NCBI RefSeq assembly: GCF_033115175.1
Contig: NW_026909196.1
Span: 2,604,001-2,668,000 of the forward strand
Source: Lepus europaeus
Taxonomy: Eukaryota > Chordata > Mammalia > Lagomorpha > Leporidae
Reading direction: 5' to 3'
DNA length: 64,000 nt
The notes under the pieces: generated by a model
Told to the model about the DNA's origin: nothing
The model's database searches: none
What the model saw: the letters and a program-made list of their open reading frames with translations, nothing else
Translations under genes and position numbers: made by a program
Shown: positions 34,919-48,700 of the stretch, piece after piece
Position numbering within the stretch: the stretch's first letter is position 1
Layout of the letters: the number at the start of each line of letters is the position of its first letter

Positions 34919-37908
34919 ACATTCGTAATTTCTACGGAGAAACCTATAGGAACTGGGGCAATCAAACATGATATTTCTGTTCCTATAGCTGACATTTTAT
35001 GCACTTGCCTAAGGAAAATACTTTCTTTTCTCCAAAACCATTTGTACTGTGATTTTCTCAGTCCATTGCATACAAATTCCACACCAGTATGTCCGGATAT
35101 GACTAGATGAAACCAGAAATATCTGGTTGTCTTTTGGCTAACTCAATCCGAAATATTGCTACACCCTCTGTGTTTGTGTATTCCTGATATTATCACGGAC
35201 TTTATTTTTTTGAATGTTTTTTTTTCAGGGAACATTTAATTTTGTGCTTGGAAACACTAATTGGTCTACATGGAGACACCAGCTCTACACATTCGTATTT
35301 TCTAGGGAGAAAGATAGAGGTACTGTGGAAAACAAACATGATATTTCTGTTTGTATAGAAGACATTTTGTGCACTTGCCTAATGAAAAGACTTTTCTTTA
35401 CTCCAAAACCATTTTTACTCTGATTTTCTCGGTCCATTGCATACGAATTCCAAACCACTTTGTCCGGATATAACTGGATGAAACCAGAAATATCCAGTTG
35501 TGTTTTGGCTAACTCAATCCTAAATATTGCTACAACCTCCGTATTTGTATTTTAAGGATATTATCGATGATCTTTATTATTTTGAATGTTTTTTTTCAGC
35601 GAACATTTTATTTTGTGCTTGCAAACACTAATTGGTTCCACATGGAGACACCAGATCTACACATTCGTACTTTCTAGGGAGAAAGCTAGAGCAACTGCAG
35701 CAAACAAACATGATATTTCTGTTTGTATAGATGACATTTTATGCAGTTGCCTAACGAAAAGACTTTGCTTTTCTCCACAACCAATTTTACTGTGATTTTC
35801 TCGGTACATTGCATACGAATTCCACACCACTTTGTCCGGATATGACTGGATGTAAACAGAAATATCCAGTTGTCCTTTGGCTGACTCACTCCGAAATATT
35901 GTGAAAGCCTCTGTATTGGTATATTCCTGATATTATCAACGGACTTTATTTTTTTGAAAGTTTTTTTTCAGGGAACATTTAATTTTGTGCTTGGAAACAC
36001 TAATTGGTTGCACATGGAGACACCAGCTCTACATATTTGTATTTTCTAGGGAGAATGCTAGAGGAAGTGCGACAAACAAGCATGATATATCTGTTTGTAT
36101 AGATGACATTTTATCTAATTGCCTAATGAAAAGACTTTTCTTTACTCCAAAACCATTTTTACTATGATTTTCTCGGTCCATTGCATACGAATTCCACACC
36201 AGTTTGTCCGGATATGACTGGATGAAACCAGAAATATTTCATTGTGTTTTGGCTACCTCAATCTGAAATATTGCTACAGCCTCTGTATTTGTGAATTCCT
36301 GATATTATCCATGGACTTTATATTTTTAAATGTTTTTTTCCAGGTAACATTTAATTTTGTGCTTGGAAACACTAATTGGTTCCACATGGATACACCAGCT
36401 CTACACATTCGTATTTTCTAGGGAGAAAGCTGGAGGAACTGCGGCAAACAAAAATGATATTTCTGTTTGTCTAGATGACATTTTATGCACTTGCCTAACG
36501 AAAAGACTTTACTTTTCTCCAAAACCATTTTACTGTGATTTTCTCGGTCCATTTCATACAAATTCCACACCTGTTTGTCCAGATATGACTGTATGAAACC
36601 AGAAATATCTGGTTTGGTTTTGGCTACTCAATCCCAGATATTGTTACCACCTCTGTGTTTGTGTATTCCTGATATTATCCACAGACTTTATTGTTTTGAA
36701 TGTTCTTTATCAGGGAACATTTAATTTTGTGCTGTGAAACACTAATTGTTTCCACATGGAGACACCAGCTCTACACATTCGTATTTGCTAGGGAGAAATC
36801 TAGAGGAACTGCGGCAAACAAACATGATATTTCTGTTTGTATATATGACATTTTATGCAGTTTCCTAATGAAAAGACTTTGCTTTTCTCCAGAACCATTT
36901 TTACTGTGATTTTCTCAGTCCATTGCATACGAATTCCACACCACTTTGTCCGGATATGACTGGATGGACCGGAAATATCTGGTTGTGTTTTGGCTAACTC
37001 AATCCGAAATATTGCTACAGCATCTGTGTTTGTGTATTCCTGATATTATACCTGGACTTTATATTTTTCAATGTTTTTTTTTTTCAGGGAACATTTGATT
37101 TTTTGCTTGGAAACACTAATTGGTTGCACATGGAGACACCAGCTCTACACATTCGTATTTTCTAGGGAGAAAGGTAGAGGAACAGTGGCAAACAAACGTG
37201 ATATTTCTGTTTGTATAGATGAGATTTTATGCACTTGCCTAACAAAAAGATTTTGCTTTTCTCCAAAGCCATTTGTACTGTGATTTTCTCGGTCCATTGC
37301 GTATGAATTCCACACCAGTTTGTCCGGATATAACTGGATGAAACCGGAAATATCCGGTTTTGTTTTGTCTATCTCAATCCCAGATATTGTTACCGCCTCT
37401 GTTTTTGTGTATTCCAGATATTATCCACAGACTTTATTGTTTTGAATGTTCTTTATCAGGGAACCTTTTCTTTTGTACCGTAAAGACACTAATTGGTTCA
37501 TCATGGGGACACCAGCTCTACACATTCGTATTTTCTAGGGAGAAAGCTTGAGGAATTTCGGAAAACACACATGATATTTCTGTTTGTATCCATGACATTT
37601 CATGCCCTTGCCTAATGAAAAGACTTTGCTTTTCTCCAAATCCATATTTACTGTCATTTTCTCGGTCCATTGCTTACGAATTCCACACCAGTTTGTCCCG
37701 ATATGACTGGAGGAAACCAGAAATATCTGGTTGTGTTTTGGCTAACTCAATCCCAGATATTGCTACAGCCTCTGTGTTTCTGCATTCCTGATATTATCCA
37801 CAGACTTTATTGTATTGAATGTTTATTATCAGGGAACATTTAATTTTGTACCGTTGGAACACTAATTGTTTCCACATGGAGACACCAGCTCTACACAATC
37901 GTAATTTC
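34919..37908 (+). repeat. Satellite monomers, higher-order unit 1
   Basis: Eight monomers lie between L1 copies 1 and 2. Near 35770-35782 the sequence switches from the type seen at 39310-39370 to the type seen at 32165. This marks an unequal exchange inside a monomer. Confidence 0.9.
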
Positions 37909-38523
37909 CTTTTTTTATTAAACTTTTATTTAATGCATATAAATTTCCAAAGTACAGTTCATGGGTTACAATGGCTTCCATCTCCCAAAACTTCCCTCCC
38001 AACCACAACCCTCCCCTTTCCTGCTCCGTCTCCCCTTCCAATCACATCATGATTCATTTTCAATTCTCTTTTTATACAAAAGATCAGTTTAGTATAAATT
38101 AGGTAACGATTTCAACAGTTTGCCCCCATATAGCAACGCAAAGTGAAAAAAAAATACTGTTGGAGTACTAGTTATAGCATTAAATAAGGGTGTACAGCAC
38201 ATTAAAGGCAGAGATCCTACATAATATTTTTTAAAAAAATTAATTAATTTTCTATGCCATTTCCAATTTAACACCAGGTTTTTTTTTTCATTTCCAATTA
38301 TCTTTATATACAGAAGATCAATTCAGTATATAATTAGTAAAGATCTCATCAGTTTGTACCCATGCAGAAACACAAAGTGTTAAACTACTGTTTCAGTACT
38401 AGTTATAGCATCACTGCACATTAGACAACACATTAAGGACAGATCCCACATGGGATGTAAGTACACAGTGATTCCTGTTGCTGACTTAACAATTTGACAC
38501 TCTTGTTCATGGCGTCAGTAATT
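37909..38523 (-). mobile_element. Truncated L1 3' end, copy 2
   Basis: Same structure and same flanking duplication (37895-37908 and 38524-38537) as copy 1. It carries AGTTCATGGG, ACAGTTTGCC and CCAATAGGAA, and ten T in the internal tract. It descends from the same insertion by satellite amplification. Confidence 0.9.
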
Positions 38524-41509
38524 ACATTCGTAATTTCTACGGAGAAACCAATAGGAACTGGGGCAATCAAACATGATATTTCTGTTCCTATAGCTGACAT
38601 TTTATGCACTTGCCTAAGGAAAATACTTTCTTTTCTCCAAAACCATTTGTACTGTGATTTTCTCAGTCCATTGCATACAAATTCCACACCAGTATGTCCG
38701 GATATGACTAGATGAAACCAGAAATATCTGGTTGTCTTTTGGCTAACTCAATCCGAAATATTGCTACACCCTCTGTGTTTGTGTATTCCTGATATTATCA
38801 ACGGACTTTATTTTTTTGAATGTTTTTTTTTCAGGGAACATTTAATTTTGTGCTTGGAAACACTAATTGGTCTACATGGAGACACCAGCTCTACACATTC
38901 GTATTTTCTAGGGAGAAAGATAGAGGTACTGTGGAAAACAAACATGATATTTCTGTTTGTATAGAAGACATTTTGTGCACTTGCCTAATGAAAAGACTTT
39001 TCTTTACTCCAAAACCATTTTTACTCTGATTTTCTCGGTCCATTGCATACGAATTCCAAACCACTTTGTCCGGATATAACTGGATGAAACCAGAAATATC
39101 CAGTTGTGTTTTGGCTAACTCAAACCGAAATACTGTGAAAGATTGTGTGTTTGTGTTTTCTGGATATTATCGATGATCTTTATTATTTTGAATGTTTTTT
39201 TTCAGCGAACATTTTATTTTGTGCTTGCAAACACTAATTGGTTCCACATGGAGACACCAGATCTACACATTCGTACTTTCTAGGGAGAAAGCTAGAGCAA
39301 CTGCAGCAAACAAACATGATATTTCTGTTTGTATAGATGACATTTTATGCAGTTGCCTAACGAAAAGACTTTGCTTTTCTCCAAAAGCATTTTTACTCTG
39401 ACTTTCTCGGTCCATTGCATACGAATTCCACACCAGGTTGTCCGGATATGACTGGATGAAACCGGAAATATCTCGTTGTGTTTTGGCTAACTCAATCCCA
39501 GATATTGCTACAGCCTCTGTGTTTATGTATTCCTGATATTATCCATGGACTTTATTTTTTGAACTTTTTTTTCAGGGAACATTTAATTTTGTACCGTTGA
39601 AACACTAATTGTTTCCACATGGAGACACCAGCTCTACACATTCGTATTTTCTGCAGAAAAAGCTAGAGGAACTGCGGCAAACAAACATGATATTTCTGTT
39701 TTATCGATGACATTTTATGCACTTGCCTAACGAAAAGACTTGCTTTTCTACAAAACCATTTTTACTGTGATTTTCTCGGTCCATTGCATAAGAATTCCAT
39801 ACCACTTTGTCAGGATATGACTGGATGAAATGGAAATATCCGGTTTTGTTTTGGCTAACTCATTCCGAAATACTGTGAAAGACTGTGTTTTTGTGTTTTC
39901 AGGATATTATCGATGGACTGTATTGTTTTGAATGTTTTTATCAGGGAACATTTAATTTTGTACCGTTGAAACACTAACTGTTTCATAATGGGGACAACAG
40001 CTCTACACATTCATATTTTCTAGGGAGAAAGCTAGATGAATTGCGGCAAACAAACATGCTATTTCTGTTTCTATAGATGACAATTTACGCACTTGCCAAA
40101 CGAAAAGACTTTGCTTTTCTCCAACCCATTTTTAATGTGATTTTATCGGTTCATTGCATAAGAATTCCACACAACTTTGTCCGGATATGACTGCATGAAA
40201 CAGGAAATAACCGGTTACTATTTTGGCTAACTCAATCCAAAATATTGCTACAGCCTCTGTGTTTGTGTTTTCAGGATATTATCGATGGACTTTATTGTTT
40301 TGAATGTTTTCAGCAGCGAATATTTAATTTTGTACCGTAGAAACACTAATTGGTTCATCATGGGGACACCAGCTCTACACATTTGTATTTTCTAGGGAGA
40401 AAGCTAGAGGAACTGCAGCAAACAAACATGATATTTCTGTTTGTATAGATGACATTTTATGCACTTGCCTAACGAAAATACTTTGCTTTTCTCCAAAACC
40501 ATTTTTACTGTGATTTTCTCAGTCCATTGCATACGAATTCCACACCAGTTTGTCTGGATATCACTGGATGAAACTGGAAATATCTCGTTTATTTTTGGCT
40601 AAACTCAATCCCAGATATTGCTACAGCCTCTGTGTTTGTATATTCCTGATATTATCCATGGACTTTACTGTTTTGAATGTTTTTTATCAGGGAACACTTA
40701 ATTTTGTGCTTGCGAACTCTAATTGGTACCACATGGAGACACCAGCACCACATATTTGTATTTTCTAGGGAGAAATCTAGAGGAACTGCGGCAAACAAAC
40801 ATGATATTTCTGTTTGTATAGATGACATTTTATCTACTTGCCTAACGAAAAGACATTGCTTTTCTCCAAAACAATTTCTACTGTGATTTTCTCGGTCCAT
40901 TGCATACGAATTCCAAAACACTTTGTCCAGATATGTCTGGATGAAACCACAAATATTCGGTGGTGTTTTCGCTAACTCAATGCGAAATACTGTGAAAGAC
41001 TGTTTGTTTGTGTTTTCTGGATATTATCACTGGACTTTATTGTTTTGAATGTTTTTATCAGGGAACATTTAATTTTGTACCGTTGAAACACTAATTGGTT
41101 CATCATGGGGACACCAGCTCTACACATTCGTATTTCCTAAGGAGAAAGCTAGAAGAACTGTGGCAAAAAAACATGATATTTCTGTTTGTATAGATGGCAT
41201 TTTATGCACTTGCCTAAGAAATGTCTTTGCTTTTCTCCAAAACCATTTTTACTGTGATTTTCTCGGTCCATTGCCTACGAATTCCAGACCACTTTGTACA
41301 GATATGACTGGATGAAACCAGAAATATCTGGTTGTGTTTTGGCTATCTCAATCCCAGATATTGCTACAGCCTCTGTGTTTCTGCATTCCTGATATTATCC
41401 ACAGACTTTATTGTATTGAATGTTTATTATCAGGGAACATTTAATTTTGTACCGTTGGAACACTAATTGTTTCCACATGGAGACACCAGCTCTACACAAT
41501 CGTAATTTC
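38524..41509 (+). repeat. Satellite monomers, higher-order unit 2
   Basis: Eight monomers, nearly identical to 42126-45110. Differences seen include TATCAACGG/TATCCACGG near 38798, TTTTCGCTAAC/TTTTCACTAAC near 40970 and GGCTATCTC/GGCTAACTC near 41342. Confidence 0.9.
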
Positions 41510-42125
41510 CTTTTTTTATTAAACTTTTATTTAATGCATATAAATTTCCAAAGTACAGTTCATGGGTTACAATGGCTTCCATCTCCCAAAACTTCCCTCC
41601 CAACCACAACCCTCCCCTTTCCTGCTCCGTCTCCCCTTCCAATCACATCATGATTCATTTTCAATTCTCTTTTTATACAAAAGATCAGTTTAGTATAAAT
41701 TAGGTAACGATTTCAACAGTTTGCCCCCATATAGCAACGCAAAGTGAAAAAAAAATACTGTTGGAGTACTAGTTATAGCATTAAATAAGGGTGTACAGCA
41801 CATTAAAGGCAGAGATCCTACATAATATTTTTTAAAAAAATTAATTAATTTTCTATGCCATTTCCAATTTAACACCAGGTTTTTTTTTTTCATTTCCAAT
41901 TATCTTTATATACAGAAGATCAATTCAGTATATAATTAGTAAAGATCTCATCAGTTTGTACCCATGCAGAAACACAAAGTGTTAAACTACTGTTTCAGTA
42001 CTAGTTATAGCATCACTGCACATTAGACAACACATTAAGGACAGATCCCACATGGGATGTAAGTACACAGTGATTCCTGTTGCTGACTTAACAATTTGAC
42101 ACTCTTGTTCATGGCGTCAGTAATT
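41510..42125 (-). mobile_element. Truncated L1 3' end, copy 3
   Basis: Same insertion as copies 1, 2 and 4, flanked by 41496-41509 and 42126-42139. Its internal T tract is 11. Otherwise it shares the variants of copies 2 and 4. Confidence 0.9.
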
Positions 42126-45110
42126 ACATTCGTAATTTCTACGGAGAAACCAATAGGAACTGGGGCAATCAAACATGATATTTCTGTTCCTATAGCTGAC
42201 ATTTTATGCACTTGCCTAAGGAAAATACTTTCTTTTCTCCAAAACCATTTGTACTGTGATTTTCTCAGTCCATTGCATACAAATTCCACACCAGTATGTC
42301 CGGATATGACTAGATGAAACCAGAAATATCTGGTTGTCTTTTGGCTAACTCAATCCGAAATATTGCTACACCCTCTGTGTTTGTGTATTCCTGATATTAT
42401 CCACGGACTTTATTTTTTTGAATGTTTTTTTTTCAGGGAACATTTAATTTTGTGCTTGGAAACACTAATTGGTCTACATGGAGACACCAGCTCTACACAT
42501 TCGTATTTTCTAGGGAGAAAGATAGAGGTACTGTGGAAAACAAACATGATATTTCTGTTTGTATAGAAGACATTTTGTGCACTTGCCTAATGAAAAGACT
42601 TTTCTTTACTCCAAAACCATTTTTACTCTGATTTTCTCGGTCCATTGCATACGAATTCCAAACCACTTTGTCCGGATATAACTGGATGAAACCAGAAATA
42701 TCCAGTTGTGTTTTGGCTAACTCAAACCGAAATACTGTGAAAGATTGTGTGTTTGTGTTTTCTGGATATTATCGATGATCTTTATTATTTTGAATGTTTT
42801 TTTTCAGCGAACATTTTATTTTGTGCTTGCAAACACTAATTGGTTCCACATGGAGACACCAGATCTACACATTCGTACTTTCTAGGGAGAAAGCTAGAGC
42901 AACTGCAGCAAACAAACATGATATTTCTGTTTGTATAGATGACATTTTATGCAGTTGCCTAACGAAAAGACTTTGCTTTTCTCCAAAAGCATTTTTACTC
43001 TGACTTTCTCGGTCCATTGCATACGAATTCCACACCAGGTTGTCCGGATATGACTGGATGAAACCGGAAATATCTCGTTGTGTTTTGGCTAACTCAATCC
43101 CAGATATTGCTACAGCCTCTGTGTTTATGTATTCCTGATATTATCCATGGACTTTATTTTTTGAACTTTTTTTTCAGGGAACATTTAATTTTGTACCGTT
43201 GAAACACTAATTGTTTCCACATGGAGACACCAGCTCTACACATTCGTATTTTCTGCAGAAAAAGCTAGAGGAACTGCGGCAAACAAACATGATATTTCTG
43301 TTTTATCGATGACATTTTATGCACTTGCCTAACGAAAAGACTTGCTTTTCTACAAAACCATTTTTACTGTGATTTTCTCGGTCCATTGCATAAGAATTCC
43401 ATACCACTTTGTCAGGATATGACTGGATGAAATGGAAATATCCGGTTTTGTTTTGGCTAACTCATTCCGAAATACTGTGAAAGACTGTGTTTTTGTGTTT
43501 TCAGGATATTATCGATGGACTGTATTGTTTTGAATGTTTTTATCAGGGAACATTTAATTTTGTACCGTTGAAACACTAACTGTTTCATAATGGGGACAAC
43601 AGCTCTACACATTCATATTTTCTAGGGAGAAAGCTAGATGAATTGCGGCAAACAAACATGCTATTTCTGTTTCTATAGATGACAATTTACGCACTTGCCA
43701 AACGAAAAGACTTTGCTTTTCTCCAACCCATTTTTAATGTGATTTTATCGGTTCATTGCATAAGAATTCCACACAACTTTGTCCGGATATGACTGCATGA
43801 AACAGGAAATAACCGGTTACTATTTTGGCTAACTCAATCCAAAATATTGCTACAGCCTCTGTGTTTGTGTTTTCAGGATATTATCGATGGACTTTATTGT
43901 TTTGAATGTTTTCAGCAGCGAATATTTAATTTTGTACCGTAGAAACACTAATTGGTTCATCATGGGGACACCAGCTCTACACATTTGTATTTTCTAGGGA
44001 GAAAGCTAGAGGAACTGCAGCAAACAAACATGATATTTCTGTTTGTATAGATGACATTTTATGCACTTGCCTAACGAAAATACTTTGCTTTTCTCCAAAA
44101 CCATTTTTACTGTGATTTTCTCAGTCCATTGCATACGAATTCCACACCAGTTTGTCTGGATATCACTGGATGAAACTGGAAATATCTCGTTTATTTTTGG
44201 CTAAACTCAATCCCAGATATTGCTACAGCCTCTGTGTTTGTATATTCCTGATATTATCCATGGACTTTACTGTTTTGAATGTTTTTTATCAGGGAACACT
44301 TAATTTTGTGCTTGCGAACTCTAATTGGTACCACATGGAGACACCAGCACCACATATTTGTATTTTCTAGGGAGAAATCTAGAGGAACTGCGGCAAACAA
44401 ACATGATATTTCTGTTTGTATAGATGACATTTTATCTACTTGCCTAACGAAAAGACATTGCTTTTCTCCAAAACAATTTCTACTGTGATTTTCTCGGTCC
44501 ATTGCATACGAATTCCAAAACACTTTGTCCAGATATGTCTGGATGAAACCACAAATATTCGGTGGTGTTTTCACTAACTCAATGCGAAATACTGTGAAAG
44601 ACTGTTTGTTTGTGTTTTCTGGATATTATCACTGGACTTTATTGTTTTGAATGTTTTTATCAGGGAACATTTAATTTTGTACCGTTGAAACACTAATTGG
44701 TTCATCATGGGGACACCAGCTCTACACATTGTATTTCCTAAGGAGAAAGCTAGAAGAACTGCGGCAAAAAAACATGATATTTCTGTTTGTATAGATGGCA
44801 TTTTATGCACTTGCCTAAGAAATGTCTTTGCTTTTCTCCAAAACCATTTTTACTGTGATTTTCTCGGTCCATTGCCTACGAATTCCAGACCACTTTGTAC
44901 AGATATGACTGGATGAAACCAGAAATATCTGGTTGTGTTTTGGCTAACTCAATCCCAGATATTGCTACAGCCTCTGTGTTTCTGCATTCCTGATATTATC
45001 CACAGACTTTATTGTATTGAATGTTTATTATCAGGGAACATTTAATTTTGTACCGTTGGAACACTAATTGTTTCCACATGGAGACACCAGCTCTACACAA
45101 TCGTAATTTC
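42126..45110 (+). repeat. Satellite monomers, higher-order unit 3
   Basis: Eight monomers, the closest relative of 38524-41509. One base is missing at about 44730 (ACATTGTATTTCC instead of ACATTCGTATTTCC). Confidence 0.9.
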
Positions 45111-45725
45111 CTTTTTTTATTAAACTTTTATTTAATGCATATAAATTTCCAAAGTACAGTTCATGGGTTACAATGGCTTCCATCTCCCAAAACTTCCCTC
45201 CCAACCACAACCCTCCCCTTTCCTGCTCCGTCTCCCCTTCCAATCACATCATGATTCATTTTCAATTCTCTTTTTATACAAAAGATCAGTTTAGTATAAA
45301 TTAGGTAACGATTTCAACAGTTTGCCCCCATATAGCAACGCAAAGTGAAAAAAAAATACTGTTGGAGTACTAGTTATAGCATTAAATAAGGGTGTACAGC
45401 ACATTAAAGGCAGAGATCCTACATAATATTTTTTAAAAAAATTAATTAATTTTCTATGCCATTTCCAATTTAACACCAGGTTTTTTTTTTCATTTCCAAT
45501 TATCTTTATATACAGAAGATCAATTCAGTATATAATTAGTAAAGATCTCATCAGTTTGTACCCATGCAGAAACACAAAGTGTTAAACTACTGTTTCAGTA
45601 CTAGTTATAGCATCACTGCACATTAGACAACACATTAAGGACAGATCCCACATGGGATGTAAGTACACAGTGATTCCTGTTGCTGACTTAACAATTTGAC
45701 ACTCTTGTTCATGGCGTCAGTAATT
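45111..45725 (-). mobile_element. Truncated L1 3' end, copy 4
   Basis: Same insertion, flanked by 45097-45110 and 45726-45739, with an internal T tract of 10. It is the last copy. The higher-order relation continues in the following satellite only to about 46370. Confidence 0.9.
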
Positions 45726-48700
45726 ACATTCGTAATTTCTACGGAGAAACCAATAGGAACTGGGGCAATCAAACATGATATTTCTGTTCCTATAGCTGAC
45801 ATTTTATGCACTTGCCTAAGGAAAATACTTTCTTTTCTCCAAAAACATTTGTACTGTGATTTTCTCAGTCCATTGCATACAAATTCCACACCAGTATGTC
45901 CGGATATGACTAGATGAAACCAGAAATATCTGGTTGTCTTTTGGCTAACTCAATCCGAAATATTGCTACACCCTCTGTGTTTGTGTATTCCTGATATTAT
46001 CCACGGACTTTATTTTTTTGAATGTTTTTTTTTTCAGGGAACATTTAATTTTGTGCTTGGAAACACTAATTGGTCTACATGGAGACACCAGCTCTACACA
46101 TTCGTATTTTCTAGGGAGAAAGATAGAGGTACTGTGGAAAACAAACATGATATTTCTGTTTGTATAGAAGACATTTTGTGCACTTGCCTAATGAAAAGAC
46201 TTTTCTTTACTCCAAAACCATTTTTACTCTGATTTTCTCGGTCCATTGCATACGAATTCCAAACCACTTTGTCCGGATATAACTGGATGAAACCGGAAAT
46301 ATCCAGTTTTGTTTTGGCTAACTCAATCCTAAATATTGCTACAACCTCCGTATTTGTATTTTAAGGATATTATCGATGGACTTTATTATTTTGAATGTTT
46401 TTATCATGGAACATTTAAATTTGTACCGTTGAAACACTAATTGGTTCATCATGGGGACACCAGCTCTACACATTCGTATTTTCTAGGGAGAAAGCTAGAG
46501 GAACTGCAGCAAACAAACATGATATTTCTGTTTGCATAGACGACATTTGATGCACTTTCCTAATGAAAAAACTTTGCTTTTCTCCAAAACCATTTTTACT
46601 GTGATTTTCTCGGTCCATTGCCTACGAATTCCAGACCACTTTGTACAGATATGACTGGATGAAACCGGAAATATCTGGTTGTGTTTTGGCTACTCAATCC
46701 CAGATATTGCTACAGTCTGTGTTTGTGTTTTCCCGGATATTATCCACTGACTTTATTGTTCTGAATGATTTTTTTTTTCAAGGAACATTTAATTTCATGC
46801 TTGGAAACTCTAATTCGTTCCACATGGAGACACCAGGTATACACATTCGTATTTTCTACAGAAAAGCTAGAGGAACTGCAGCAACAAACATGATATTTCT
46901 GTTTGTATCGATGACATTTTATGCACTTGCCTAACGAAAAGACTTTGATTTTCTCCTAAGCCATTTGTACTGTGACTTTCTCGGTCGATTGCATACGAAT
47001 TCCAAACCACTTTGTCCGGATATGACTGGATGAAACCAGAAATATCTGGTTGTGTTTTCGCTAACTCAATCTGAAATATTGCTAAAGCCACTGTGTTTGT
47101 GTATTCCTGATATTATCCTCGGATTCTATTGTTTTGAATGTTTTTTTGAGGGAACATTTCATTTTGTGCTTCGAAACAGTAATTGGTTCCACATGCAGAC
47201 ACCAGCTCTACACAGTCGTACTTTCTACGGAGAAAGCTAGAGGAACTGCCGCAAACAAACATGATATTTTTGATTGTATAGATAACATTTTATGCACTTG
47301 CCTAACGAATAGACTTTGCTTTTGTCCAAAACCATTTGTACTGTGATTTTCTCGGTCCATTGCATGCAAATTCTACACCAGCTTGTCCGGATATGACTGG
47401 ATGAAACCGGAAATATCCGGTATTGTTTTGGCTAACTCAATCCCAGATATTGCTGCAGCCTCTGTGTTTGTGTATTCCTAATATTATCCACAGACTTTAT
47501 TGTTTTGAATGTTCTATATCAGGGAACATTTAATTGTGTGCTGTGAAACACTAATTGTTTCCACATGGAGATACCAGCTCTACACATTCGTATTTTCTAG
47601 GGAGAAAGCTAGAGGAACTGCGGCAAACAAACATGATATTTCTGTTTGTATAGATGACATTTTATGCACTTGCCTAACGTAAAGACTTTGATTTTCTCTA
47701 AAACCATTTGTACTGTGATTTTCTCGGTCCATTGCATACGAATTCCACACCAGTCTGTCTGGATATGACTGGATGTAACTGGAAATATCCTCTTTTATTT
47801 TGGCTAACTCAATCCCAGATATTTCTACAGCCTCTGTGTTTGTGTTTTCTGGATATTTTCGATGGACTTTATTTTTAAAATTTTTTATCGGGGAACATTT
47901 TATTTTGGACCGTAGAAACACTAATTCATACATCATGGGGACAACAGCTCTACACATGCGAATTTTCTAGGGAGAAAGCTAGAGGAACTGCGGCAAACAA
48001 ACATGATATTTCTGTTTGTATCGATGACATTTGGTGCACTTGCCTAACGAAAAGACTTTGCTTTTCTCCAACCCATTTTTACTGTGATATTCTCAGTCCA
48101 TTGCATAAGGATTCCACACCACTTTGTGTGGATATGACTGGATGAATCCGGAAATATCTGGTTTTGTTATGGCTAACTCAATCCCAGATATTGCTGCAGC
48201 CTCTATGTTTGTTTACTCTGAATATTATCCACAGACTTTATTTTTTTTTGAATGTTTTTTTCGGGGAACATTTTATTGTGAGCTTGGATATAGCAATTGG
48301 TTCCACATGGAGACACCAACTCTACATATTCGTATTTTCTAGGGAGAAAGCTAGAGAAACTGCGACACACAAACATGATATTTTTGTTTGTATAGATGAC
48401 ATTTTATGCACTTGTCTAATGAAAAGACTTTGCTTTACTCCAAAACCGTTTTTACTCTGATTTCCTCGGTCCGTTGCATACGAATTCCAAACCACTGGTC
48501 CGGATATAACTGGATGAAACCAGAAATATCCGGTTGTGTTTTGGCTAACTCAATGAGAAATACTGTGAAAGATTGTGTGTTTGTATTTTCTGGATATTAT
48601 CCACAGACTTTATTGTTTTGAATATTCTTTATCAGGGAAAATTTAATTTTGTGCTATGAAACACTAATTGTTTCCACATGGAGATACCAGGGATACACAT

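Larger units (their letters stand above)
32165..46370 (+). repeat. 3.6-kb higher-order repeat block with embedded L1 fragment
   Basis: Each unit consists of about eight 371-bp monomers plus a 0.61-kb L1 fragment. Using the left target duplication of the L1 as zero, units begin at 34292, 37895, 41496 and 45097, giving lengths 3603, 3601 and 3601. Partial units precede (from about 32165) and follow (to about 46370). The unit at 37895-41495 and that at 41496-45096 differ at only a handful of bases. The first unit is mosaic: 34933-35770 matches the later units while 35775-37894 matches 32165-34291. Confidence 0.92.
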
